Assembly: GCF_026262505.1 (NCBI RefSeq)
Contig: NC_067207.1
Coordinates: 19,188,082 to 19,252,081, forward strand
Source of the DNA: Trichomonas vaginalis G3
Taxonomy: Eukaryota > Parabasalia > Trichomonadida > Trichomonadidae
Length of the DNA stretch: 64,000 nt
Direction: 5' to 3'
Numbering within the stretch: the stretch's first letter is position 1; each line of letters opens with the position of its first letter. The notes below the pieces were generated by a model that saw only the letters and a list, made by a program, of their open reading frames with translations, was not told where the DNA came from and ran no database searches. A program made the translations under genes and the position numbers. This document shows, piece by piece, positions 55,361-64,000 of this stretch.

Positions 55361-57665
55361 GGGTTTCGTTTTGCTAAAATTGTCACTTTTATAGCATATT
55401 TGTTTTTGGATGTTTTGCGAAACCAAAAAAAAACTATGATATACAATGTGTGTGTAAAGAAAATACTTTATTTACTAGTTAAAAAATCATTTGGTATTGA
55501 TCAAGTTATTTTTTCTGGATAAGATATTATATGGATAATTGGATAGAAAATACAATTATATAATCTTGTACCTGGTTTAATTAAGCTAATTGTCATCAGA
55601 AACTTGTAATTTTTATGAATTTCAGATTTTCTTTTCATTACTGCTTTTCTTAATAGGTCAAGTTCTTATTTACGTTATAAAGTATGATATTTACAAATAT
55701 CAAGTTATCGTGTTTTTTGAGAAATTATGAGAAACAAACAAAAATGAAAAAGATAGGAATAGCAATGAATAGTGATGTGGGTATAGAAAATGTAAGAGAT
55801 ATGAATGCAAAGCAATCAGTATTTAGGATATTGACCATAGATTTCGAAAAAAAATGCTGCATATTGAGCGAAAACTATGATTATATTATAAGGCTGTCAT
55901 TTAAAGCATAATGAAACTATTCCCTTTTCATTTTAATCGAATAAGATAGTAAAGATTTTTGAATTAGCTAGAAACTGATGAGATGTTTTCACAAATCAGA
56001 TTTTTAATCTCTATAATGCATAATTCACTCAATATCTCAATTTTGATATTGCGAGATATTTTTGCTATCGGTTTCGCAATTTTGACACAATAGCAAGAGG
56101 GTTCTATTGTAATAAACAGAAATTCATCAAAAGTGACAGCTCTCAATTTTTTGACATTTGTAAATTCTAAATTGAATGAGAAAAATGAAATAATACTAAG
56201 CATAATACAATATTCTAGATTTAATTATAATTAGGAAAAAGTTAGTTTTGAGAGTACTTTTCATAGGCATATAGAATGAAATCTTCTGAAAAATAATATC
56301 ACATAAACTCATATTATTTTCTAATATATAACTATTTTATATAAAAATCAAATTCAATGATCTTAAAAGCGAATGATAAACCTCAAAATTTACGAATATA
56401 ATGAGTGGGAATATAATTCTTATCTATCATAAAACCATATGAAATATTAATTTTTGCTTTACGCCTAATTTTTGGCGACAATTAGCAAAAAATGTTAAAT
56501 GTTAACACTCAGTCCATTTGAATATGAAAAATAAAATTGACTTTGATTAAATGTTTTTATTTATCATGCAATTCTTCTTGCGACCAAAGATTTGAATAAA
56601 AGTTCAAAAAATAAGATAGCTTAAAAAGTAATATACGATAGTGTTTACTAATAGATGAATAGTATATAAATTCTATTAAAATGGATTTGATCCAAAAAAA
56701 TATAAAACCAAAAATAATTGTTATAATTTAAATGAAGAAGTAATTTAAAACGATTTTATTTATGATCAAATTTTATATATTTTTTGGATCAAATCCATTT
56801 TAATAGAATTTATATACTATTCATCTATTAGTAAACACTACCGTATATTACTTTTTAAGCTATCTTATTTTTTGAACTTTTATTCAAATCTTTGGTCGCA
56901 AGAAGAATTGCATGATAAATAAAAACATTTAATCAAAGTCAATTTTATTTTTCATATTCAAATGGACTGAGTGTTAACATTTAACATTTTTTGCTAATTG
57001 TCGCCAAAAATTAGGCGTAAAGCAAAAATTGATATTTCATATGGTTTTATGATAGATAAGAATTATATTCCCACTCATTATATTCGTAAATTTTGAGGTT
57101 TATCATTCGCTTTTAAGATCATTGAATTTGATTTTTATATAAAATAGTTATATATTAGAAAATAATATGAGTTTATGTGATATTATTTTTCAGAAGATTT
57201 TGTGTTCTTCTTCAAAATTTTATTTTTTATTAAAAAGAATCTTTACAAAATATACATTTACTTTAATTAATATTTAAAAACGTGCTCTATCAAAAGTTCC
57301 AAAAATTCAATATTTTAGCTTTTCTGAGGTGTCACTTTTGATGAATTTCTGTTTACAACACTATAAGCATTATTATCAACGTAGAATCTGAATATCATAT
57401 CAGAAAATGTCGCAAATCTGACATTTACCCGACCAAATAGCAAAAATAATTGAATACTTTTCGCAAAAACTGTAAAAATCGATAAAAATATGAAATATAG
57501 ATATTAAAGAGACTTTTTATATAATATTCATAAAGATTTTCCAAAAATATGATACCGCAAAATTAAAAAAGTGACGTCTTGAGTGGAGTCAAAGGTCGAA
57601 ATTGCTAGCTAAATGTTTTTTTAGCGAAATTGCGTATTGTACGTTTTTTTCGCAAAACGAAACCC
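55361..57665. mobile_element. 2.3-kb DNA element with TTAA duplications and GGGTTTCGTTTTGC termini
   Basis: The left end TTAA + GGGTTTCGTTTTGC and the right end GCAAAACGAAACCC + TTAA (57666-57669) are perfect 14-bp inverted termini flanked by TTAA on both sides. TTAA target duplication is the mark of piggyBac and Kolobok superfamilies. There is no transposase: the open frames inside (55684-55911 and 55964-56203) are short and domainless. A near-perfect 0.9-kb palindrome fills the middle (annotated separately), and 24-26 bp flanking it (TAAACAGAAATTCATCAAAA near 56115 and its inverse near 57340) are also mirrored. This would be a non-autonomous foldback-type element. Confidence 0.65.
56279..57201. 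repeat. near-perfect palindrome, arms about 430 bp, loop about 63 bp
   Basis: The left arm 56279-56707 (starting ATCTTCTGAAAAATAATATC) and the right arm 56771-57201 (ending GATATTATTTTTCAGAAGAT) are reverse complements with only a few differences, for example ATACGATAG against ATACGGTAG and one A-run length difference. The loop lies at about 56708-56770. Near-identity means a recent origin or ongoing gene conversion. Very long palindromes are unstable, so this is either a genuine fold-back element or an assembly or cloning effect. Confidence 0.9.
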
Positions 57666-57787
57666 TTAAATCCAATCGAATACAATTTAATAGTGGTTTT
57701 ATAATTTTAATTTTGGGGCTTCAGATATTAAACTTTTCCCAAGTTGAGAATTGATAAGTTTACAATACGAAAATCTAATAATTTTTA

Positions 57788-58267
57788 ATGACTGAAGTAG
57801 AAAATCCAACAGATCCACCAGAGCCAAACAGACCAAATATCATGAAGACGAAGACATACACAAGGTATATCCTTGATGCCTTCCAAATATTTTGCATAGA
57901 ACGAAGAAATGAATACATGAAAGAACACCCCGAGCTTAAAAATTCAGAAGTCACGTCGATTCTCGCCGGTGTCTGGCGGAATATGCCGGACAAGGAAAAA
58001 GAGTCTTACAGCTCAATCGCGCGAAATCTTCAAAACAATAAATGTAAAGTAGAAAGAAAAATTCGCAAAGTTAAAGCCAAAAACAAACCTCCAAAAGACA
58101 GTACAAGTCAATCTAACACAGAAATAACAGAGCCTGACCCCGAAATTGATGTCGGGACTTCAGGAATTACACTGCCTCCACCTAAAATTTATATTGTAAG
58201 TAGGACAGGCATGGGGGAGGAAATATCGGAAGTCAGTTACAACCTATTACGGATGCAAGACGAATAA
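57788..58267 (+). CDS. HMG-box protein
   Basis: 159 residues. The HMG-box core is at about residues 20-85: TRYILDAFQIFCIERRNEYM, KNSEVTSILAGVWRNMPDKE, KESYSSIARNLQNN, with the conserved aromatic and Trp (VWRNMP) residues in expected positions. A basic stretch follows (KVERKIRKVKAKNKPPKDS), then an acidic tail. There is no second box. It should bind DNA in the minor groove; a chromatin or transcription role follows from the family. The ATG is preceded by AATAATTTTTA. The gene begins 122 bp from the TTAA element, so the insertion lies just upstream of it. Confidence 0.82.
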   Translation: MTEVENPTDPPEPNRPNIMKTKTYTRYILDAFQIFCIERRNEYMKEHPELKNSEVTSILAGVWRNMPDKEKESYSSIARNLQNNKCKVERKIRKVKAKNKPPKDSTSQSNTEITEPDPEIDVGTSGITLPPPKIYIVSRTGMGEEISEVSYNLLRMQDE

Positions 58268-58638
58268 TTTTGTATTAGATTTATGTTTGTTTGTAAATAT
58301 TTTTATGTAAATTAATAATATTTTTAAAGCTCTCACTGAGTTTAAATAAGTTGTCAGTTTAATGTGATATAATTTTTTTACTTACATACAAACATTTAAA
58401 TGTACTCTCAATTTTGTTTGCACATATTGAATTGAGGTCCATTCAAAACCTTTAGATTCACCTTCAAAAAATTGAGAACTCATTCAGAAAATTCTTGTAT
58501 CAATCAGTTAGTTCATATAATGAAATTGAATCAGAAAAGTAATATCATTTTTGATCATCATACTGGCAGTATTAAAATACGTTGTCGAACAAAATTTTTG
58601 AGAGAAAATGAGCCCATATGACACAACGACGATTTTTT
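58268..58638. other. intergenic, nothing recognised
   Basis: Between two convergent 3' ends. AT-rich, no repeats seen. Confidence 0.5.
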
Positions 58639-59907
58639 TTATTTGTGCCTAACGTCTGGAAGTCTTGAAGCTGGAGATCGCGAAGAATAAGCGGACCGGA
58701 CTTCAAAGTTTGTGTCATGGAACTGTTCGTCGAGAGAGGTCTTAGTTCTGCGGGATGTCTGCGGTCGATCATTAAATTTCTGTTCGACACGAGAGATTTG
58801 GGGCGAGCCTGTGGTGCGCTGGACGAACTTGCCACAGGCCATGCATCTGGTGTTGGTGCAGGCTGAATTCGATGAACCATTGACAATGGAATATAATTGG
58901 TCGGAAAGCTCGTCGAAGTTTTCCTTGGAAATCAGGTTATCCTTGCGGTTCTTGTAGTCATCTGACTCTTCGATTAGGGCTCTGAGAGTCTTTTGGATCT
59001 CATTTTGATTAACATTGTATTCCCTTTGATCAAGCTTAGATCTCAGAGTTGCATCCACTTGCTTGACATATGAATGCATTTCTCTGAGTATGGCTTCTGT
59101 TAATGGTATGACATAAGCTGTATATTGTGCAAAATCATTAAAAGAATAGACATATGGATAATCTGGGAACTTAGGAATATCAGATCTTGAATATGTAACA
59201 CCTTTTGCGAACTGAGGAAACTCTTTATCGCCATATGGTAAAATTCTATTAAACGTCTGAGAAAATTCTTCCAATTGCTTCTTGATTTTATCGATATCGT
59301 CAGTATTTTGTTGCAATTGATTTCTATCTCGAGTTGCTGCTACACGAACGCATGCAGGAACTGTTTTTCGTGATAATCTGTCAACTTTCATTGTTCCATC
59401 GTAAGCTGCTGCCATTTGGATGACTGTATCTTTGACATCGTCAAGTTTTTGAGACATTTTAGCGACTTTTAGCTTCATATCATGTACTTCGTCGATTGCT
59501 TCTTGCGTTGAAACTGGTGTTTTGTCCAAAGCTTCAAGTTCGCTTCGAATTGCTGCGTTGACTGAAAAAAGCATTTCACTTAACTTAGATTGTATCAAAT
59601 CGTTGATTGAATTTTGTCTAGAATCCATTGAAGATTTAAATTTTTTAACTGTCTCTGATAAAACATCGCTAGAATCATTGCATTGCTTCTGTAATGAGAC
59701 AACAGCTTGACTTAGGTTTAAGAAATCTTCCATTTTTGGACGGTTCGCTAATTCAGATTTTAACGTTTCGATTTCTTCGGAATGTTGCTTTAATTGCTCT
59801 GAAAATTTCTGGAAAAGATGTTGAATAAGCACATCATCAACTTCAAGCGAGAATAAAGGCTTTCCGCTGTTTAATTCGTTCCTAAACTCTTCGCTTGTTG
59901 AAGACAT
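58639..59907 (-). CDS. coiled-coil protein with C-terminal Cys motif, DUF4795/QRICH2-like
   Basis: 422 residues. Residues 25-220 form coiled coil (FLNLSQAVVSLQKQCNDSSD, VAKMSQKLDDVKDTVIQMAA). Residues 225-330 contain a distinct segment (FNRILPYGDKEFPQFAKGVT, ILREMHSYVKQVDATL). Near residue 347 the Cys cluster CTNTRCMACGKF is followed by an Arg/Ser-rich tail (RTTGSPQISRVEQKFND). The combination of a long helical bundle, a CxxxxCxxC knuckle and a Ser/Arg end resembles the DUF4795 region of QRICH2-like flagellar or ciliary proteins, in which a similar short CxxC knuckle follows the coil. Confidence in the name is low; the coiled-coil and Cys motif are plain. A flagellar or axonemal role is possible in this flagellate. 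Confidence 0.6.
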   Translation of the reverse strand: MSSTSEEFRNELNSGKPLFSLEVDDVLIQHLFQKFSEQLKQHSEEIETLKSELANRPKMEDFLNLSQAVVSLQKQCNDSSDVLSETVKKFKSSMDSRQNSINDLIQSKLSEMLFSVNAAIRSELEALDKTPVSTQEAIDEVHDMKLKVAKMSQKLDDVKDTVIQMAAAYDGTMKVDRLSRKTVPACVRVAATRDRNQLQQNTDDIDKIKKQLEEFSQTFNRILPYGDKEFPQFAKGVTYSRSDIPKFPDYPYVYSFNDFAQYTAYVIPLTEAILREMHSYVKQVDATLRSKLDQREYNVNQNEIQKTLRALIEESDDYKNRKDNLISKENFDELSDQLYSIVNGSSNSACTNTRCMACGKFVQRTTGSPQISRVEQKFNDRPQTSRRTKTSLDEQFHDTNFEVRSAYSSRSPASRLPDVRHK

Positions 59908-60181
59908 TCAATGTCGCTAAATTTTGTAAACATCTCAAATAATATTTTTATAAAATGTATTATAACTACCTTACTTTTCTCGCGTTTAATAGCTACAATT
60001 ATAACTAGCATACGTGCAAGAAGTAACGTACTAACAAGTTCTAACTATTCTGATAACAGAAGTTGCATTTTTTAAACATTAGTTATACCTTTTTTAGATC
60101 CACATTTAGTTACATACCTTACAAATATTCGATTTTTTAAAATTGAATATAGCTACAAGAAAAACCATTTATAAACAAAAT

Positions 60182-61747
60182 ATGAATCAATATATAAAAT
60201 ATTATCAATCAAATCATTTAAAATGCGCTTACCCATATGATATTTGGGAACAATATTATGAAAATTCCGATATCAACCAGAATATTCATGAAAATCGTTT
60301 GATTAATTCAAGCCAAGGAAATATTTTTGTTCACAATGTATTATTTCAAGGAAGATATAATCAAGCTATAATTAGACTTGAAAATTTTGCTAACCAATTT
60401 CTAATTTCGAACTCAATTTTTGAAAACACTACAAGAATTAATAAAGATCCAAATATTTACCAAAACGGTGGTTCTTGTGTTCAGCATCAAATCTGTGTAA
60501 AAAATGTAATTGGAAATTTTGCTTCCCAATATTATGCTTCTCATTCTAAAATCATTTCAACTAACATTAATTATATCATAGAATCATCATTTATCAACTC
60601 TCAAGGTGGTTCATCACCAGTTGTACTTGTTGGTGGCAAAATATTTATTGATAAATCAAATATTTCTAAATCGTACTTTAATTCAGGATCCTGGAGCACT
60701 ACAATATATTGTATTATCAATTCAGAACCAAATTCAAATGTATCATATTCAACTTTTAAAAATAACACAGGATTTAATTGTGTGTGCCTCTTTTCTCATA
60801 GAAATTTTTCAGGGACTCTTCATCATCTAATATTTGAATCAAATTTGCAAAGCATCATACTCATTCAGGCAGTTGATAATTCTAATATAATAGTTAGAGA
60901 CTGTAATATTATTAATAACAATGTTGATCATTTATATGCTAATAGTTCAAGTACTATTACATTTTTAAATTGTTATATTGCAAGAAATTCTTTCCGATAC
61001 ACACTTGAAACTGCTCAAATCGAAGAAATAGATATTGACAATTCATTTATCGGACAAGAACTATGCAATGGAGACCTATTATTTCTAAATAAATTGATAA
61101 TTATATCAGTTTCAATTGAAAATGAGAACAAGCCAATTATACAATATGACGAGAATATTAAAGTCAAGGTTGTTTTTAATCCTTCATTAATAAAAGAAAT
61201 TACAATTGAATCATGGATTGATGATGACAGATCTAAATCATTCACTCAAAACAAAACATTTGGAATTGACAATACAGTTATATTTGAACATAATTTAAAT
61301 GAAATTTATTATAACCACACACTTCATGTTGTTTCTTATTCACAAGAAAATCCATCTATATCATCTGATAATTTTAGTTTGGAATTTTCAAGGAGAAACA
61401 AAGCATCTATTACAGTTACAGAATCATTTTACACAGAAAAGAAAGTAGTACTGAGTATAAGTGTTACTGAATCATATGAATCAGAGTTCAACGATTGTAA
61501 AATTCATTTATCATTCGATAACATTAGTGATTCCAAGCAAATTCCAGTTTATTCAAAAGAAATTGGTATCATTTGTGACATTCCCAAAAATATTGATTTG
61601 AAAACAAATCTAATTCGTCTTCAAATCACAAACTCACAAGGTTCTATTATTTGTGAAACATATCATCAAGTCTCTAATAAAATCAAATCCAAAAACTTAA
61701 TGAACCACAATGAATGCAACCCAGTCTTTTCATCACGTCGAAGGTAA
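60182..61747 (+). CDS. beta-helix-like protein family, copy 2
   Basis: 521 residues from the first ATG; the open frame extends 13 codons further to a TTG. Landmarks shared with the genes at 32171 and 62119: YPYDIWEQYYENS near the start, IFVHNVLFQGRYNQA, GGSCVQHQICVKNV at about residues 95-108, and the C-terminal block with EFSRRNKASITVTESFYTEK, LHLSFDN-type motif and CETYHQVSNK. Repeated strand-turn units (IIRLENFANQFLISNSIFEN, NIIVRDCNIINNN) suggest a beta-helix. No signal peptide or anchor is visible. The function is unknown; a secreted or surface role would need an unconventional route. Confidence 0.7.
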   Translation: MNQYIKYYQSNHLKCAYPYDIWEQYYENSDINQNIHENRLINSSQGNIFVHNVLFQGRYNQAIIRLENFANQFLISNSIFENTTRINKDPNIYQNGGSCVQHQICVKNVIGNFASQYYASHSKIISTNINYIIESSFINSQGGSSPVVLVGGKIFIDKSNISKSYFNSGSWSTTIYCIINSEPNSNVSYSTFKNNTGFNCVCLFSHRNFSGTLHHLIFESNLQSIILIQAVDNSNIIVRDCNIINNNVDHLYANSSSTITFLNCYIARNSFRYTLETAQIEEIDIDNSFIGQELCNGDLLFLNKLIIISVSIENENKPIIQYDENIKVKVVFNPSLIKEITIESWIDDDRSKSFTQNKTFGIDNTVIFEHNLNEIYYNHTLHVVSYSQENPSISSDNFSLEFSRRNKASITVTESFYTEKKVVLSISVTESYESEFNDCKIHLSFDNISDSKQIPVYSKEIGIICDIPKNIDLKTNLIRLQITNSQGSIICETYHQVSNKIKSKNLMNHNECNPVFSSRRR

Positions 61748-61915
61748 CTCTTCAACACGCAGTTTTTCTAAAAAAATTGATGATATGCAGAAGAACATTT
61801 TTCGTCTTATAAATAGACATTCCGTGGTAAATCAGTGATTTTTATGAATAAACAACTCTGAATGAACTGAAAACATAAGTTTTTTTTGAATATTGTAAAT
61901 TTCTATAAATTTTAA

Positions 61916-62030
61916 GGCTGTACTTACGCCCATCTGACTTGAATTCAAATTTTTGACAACTGGCGTGAAGCATCGTTGAAAATCAACCTTAAACAATTGA
62001 ATTGAATGCCATAGTGGCGTAAGTACACCC
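61916..62030 (+). mobile_element. TTAA-associated MITE, copy 2
   Basis: 115 bp, flanked by TTAA on both sides (61912-61915 and 62031-62034). Termini GGCTGTACTTACGCC and GGCGTAAGTACACCC are 15-bp inverted repeats with one mismatch. Homologous to 40377-40496 (shared CCATCTGACTT, TTTTTGACA, TGGCGTGAAG and CCTTAAACA motifs). It lies between two beta-helix paralogues. Confidence 0.8.
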
Positions 62031-62118
62031 TTAAATTTTAAAAGTTCAAAATTTTCTAGAGACATTGTTGATAAATCAAATCATCATTGATATTTCACTA
62101 ACCATATCATCCAGCCTC

Positions 62119-63687
62119 ATGTTTTCAATGATATTCAATAGGAATTATTCAAGAACAAGACAATCTTCTAAAAATATAAAACAAACAAACGATAATGATT
62201 TACCGATAACAAATGGTCTCATGGCTAAATTAAAATGTTACTATTTTTACGATATTTGGAAAGAATTTTACCAAGAATTTGATAATTCAGTTATAGAAAT
62301 TAACGAAAGTGGAGGAATTGCTTACAATATTAACGCTAAAATATTAGTTTACAACGTCTTATTTCAAGACAATTTTGATAATTCCATTATATATATAAAA
62401 TCAAATGATTTTAAATTTCTTATTTCAAATTCTATATTTGATAGCATTTCATTAACTGGTAGTGATAATTCATGTATTTGCCAAGACGGTGGATCATGTG
62501 TTCAACATCAAATTTGCGTAAAAAACATTTCTTCAAATCATTTTTCAAAAATTGAAGTTTCAACTTATGATAATAATATTAACTATTTTATAGATTCATC
62601 CATAATTGATATAGAAGTTCAAGAATATGCTATTTCTCAGAATAATGGCAATGAATTAATTGATAAATCAAACATTTCGAATGCATTTGGCGGTATTGAA
62701 ATTCTCAACCAACCAAAAAATTCAAAAGTTTCATATTCATCTTTTATGAATAACAGAGCATATAACATAGCTTATTTGTTATATTTTGAAACATTCAATG
62801 GAAACTTTCACCATCTTATTATTGATTCAAATAATGCATACACTGCAATAATTTTTTTATATGGTGATGACCAATTTGTTATATCTAGCTGCAATATTAT
62901 TAATAATTATGCAAATTATTTAATTGAATTATATAGGAATGTAATTATATCAAATTGTTTTATAGATAGAAATAACGGTGAAATAGTTTATGACAATTAT
63001 CAACTCATTGAACCTGCAGATAAACAAATAGATCTAAAGAATTCAAATGCAGGAGATGATTTATGTAATGGAGATTCTTTCATTTTCAATAAAATCTTGT
63101 TCAAAAACATCTCTGTAAGAAATTTAAACTATCCAATCATAGAATACAACGAAAATATTCAACTTGAAATTTCCGCTTTTGGAACATCAACAAAAATCGA
63201 AATTGTAACATGGATTGATGCCGACGAAACTAATTTTATTCCTCATGATCTACAACCTATTATTGAACATAACTTAGAAGGTGTTTTTGGAAAACATATA
63301 CTTAACATCAAATTCGAATCAAATGGAAATTATATACTTAAAAGTTTTGAATTCACTAGAAGAAATGAAGCTATAATTAATATCATGGATTTAATTTACA
63401 CTGGAAATAAAGTTGCAATCACAGGTACAGTTGATAAAACATTCAATGATTGTTTCATTTGTTTATCATTCGATAACAAAACATGTTCAAAGAACTTTCC
63501 TATTTTCTCAAATGAATTTGATATTGTTTCAAACATTCCAGATAACTCTTATTTCAAGAGTTCATCAATATTTATTCACGTTCGCAACAAAAATGATAAA
63601 ATTCTTGGCTCAACACATCAAAAACTTTCCAAAATAAATTCAACAAATAATTGTTTTCCAGTTTATTCATTACGGCGAAAACATTGA
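62119..63687 (+). CDS. beta-helix-like protein family, copy 3
   Basis: 522 residues from the first ATG; the frame opens earlier but at TTG. It shares YYFYDIWKEFYQEFDN, AKILVYNVLFQDNFDNS, GGSCVQHQICVKN at about residue 117 and the C-terminal domain with GNYILKSFEFTRRNEAII, CLSFDNKTC and GSTHQKLSK with the paralogues at 32171 and 60182. It is a tandem neighbour of the 60182 gene, separated by a MITE. Beta-helix repeats are inferred from strand-turn periodicity (for example FVISSCNIINNYANYLIELY). No signal peptide, membrane segment or catalytic site is visible. Confidence 0.7.
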   Translation: MFSMIFNRNYSRTRQSSKNIKQTNDNDLPITNGLMAKLKCYYFYDIWKEFYQEFDNSVIEINESGGIAYNINAKILVYNVLFQDNFDNSIIYIKSNDFKFLISNSIFDSISLTGSDNSCICQDGGSCVQHQICVKNISSNHFSKIEVSTYDNNINYFIDSSIIDIEVQEYAISQNNGNELIDKSNISNAFGGIEILNQPKNSKVSYSSFMNNRAYNIAYLLYFETFNGNFHHLIIDSNNAYTAIIFLYGDDQFVISSCNIINNYANYLIELYRNVIISNCFIDRNNGEIVYDNYQLIEPADKQIDLKNSNAGDDLCNGDSFIFNKILFKNISVRNLNYPIIEYNENIQLEISAFGTSTKIEIVTWIDADETNFIPHDLQPIIEHNLEGVFGKHILNIKFESNGNYILKSFEFTRRNEAIINIMDLIYTGNKVAITGTVDKTFNDCFICLSFDNKTCSKNFPIFSNEFDIVSNIPDNSYFKSSSIFIHVRNKNDKILGSTHQKLSKINSTNNCFPVYSLRRKH

Positions 63688-63699
63688 TACAACCAAAAT

Positions 63700-63870
63700 T
63701 AATCCATCTGATGAATCTAACTTCAAACTCTGTGAATTTAATTCATTGTACCATAACGATACCCATTCGAAATATTCTAAGATCTGACATTATTATGATA
63801 TTGTTAATTAATGAAAAGGACATACTCTTTGTGAAATGTATCATAAAATTAGTAAAAAATAAATGTAAAG
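63700..63870 (+). pseudogene. remnant of another beta-helix family copy
   Basis: A piece near 63810-63855 reads GHTLCEMYHKIS, matching the C-terminal landmark CETYHQVSNK of the family (as in GSIICETYHQVSNK). It lies just after copy 3, with stops around it. It is a degenerate 3' fragment of a fourth copy. The call rests on this short match and on position. Confidence 0.35.
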
Positions 63871-64000
63871 CATTTCAACGATGTTTGGTAAGATTACTAA
63901 TGATAAGAATGAAATCATTTGTATATAATGTATGATTTCAATGTAATGGCGAGACCATCTTTATTAAACTCTATATTTGATGACAATTCATAATCTTATA

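Noticed and set aside
1..64000. tRNA, rRNA, snRNA and spliceosomal introns
   Set aside because: No recognisable tRNA cloverleaf or intron 3' consensus (ACTAACACACAG) was seen by eye; a tRNAscan or Infernal run would be decisive.
1..64000. Trichomonad Inr element (TCA, then pyrimidine and T/A) upstream of host genes
   Set aside because: Some TCA-containing stretches lie near starts, but none matched convincingly enough to call; host promoters are left unannotated.

Overview
This window looks like a contig from a trichomonad parasite, most probably Trichomonas vaginalis. The evidence is a strongly AT-rich genome, short single-exon genes packed on both strands, ankyrin repeats with the HGANINEKDGEGKT phrasing typical of that species, GP63-like (leishmanolysin) metalloproteases, a BTB plus F5/8-type C protein, Rab GTPases, several copies of a beta-helix-like protein family, and an intact-looking Maverick/Polinton of about 23.7 kb. 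Species identity is an inference. No introns, tRNAs or rRNAs were recognised.

Layout. 1-8118 is host: an acidic coiled-coil protein, a pseudokinase, and a large secreted or surface protein whose C-terminal membrane anchor lies behind one in-frame TAG. 8119-31830 is the Maverick/Polinton, bounded by inverted terminal repeats that begin with an A36/T39 tract and flanked by GAATA on both sides. 31831-64000 is host again: a beta-helix-like protein and a decayed relative, BTB-F5/8, a CTC-rich minisatellite, an ankyrin pseudogene ending in a TTAA MITE, two Rab GTPases, an ENTH/epsin adaptor, two GP63-like proteins (one with its zinc site destroyed), an SGF29-like double-Tudor protein, a TOG/HEAT protein, a 2.3-kb TTAA-flanked element containing a 0.9-kb near-perfect palindrome, an HMG-box protein, a coiled-coil protein with a Cys motif, and two more beta-helix paralogues with a second copy of the MITE.

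The Maverick carries replication genes (protein-primed PolB remnant, SF3/D5-like helicase), a retroviral-type integrase, virion genes (double-jelly-roll-like major capsid protein, candidate minor capsid, A32/FtsK-HerA-type packaging ATPase, a large coiled-coil protein next to the capsid gene, a phage-like collar-domain fibre and two small MG-FG amphipathic proteins), and accessory genes (Dam-like N6-adenine methyltransferase, HNH endonuclease, KilA-N proteins, one fused to T5orf172/GIY-YIG). I did not find the Ulp1/adenain-type protease usual in Polintons. About ten of its genes carry frameshifts, several at A or T runs, so this copy is either decaying or has sequence errors. Element genes share a compact motif just before the ATG (T-rich run, TTTTTA[CT], then a short A-rich segment), and four divergent gene pairs have start codons only 17-36 bp apart, which points to miniature bidirectional promoters. 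The right TIR contains eight copies of a 25-bp unit present once in the left TIR, and the TIR palindrome module recurs inside the element.

Several start codons differ from the longest open frame because that frame begins at TTG or GTG. I used the first ATG in those cases.
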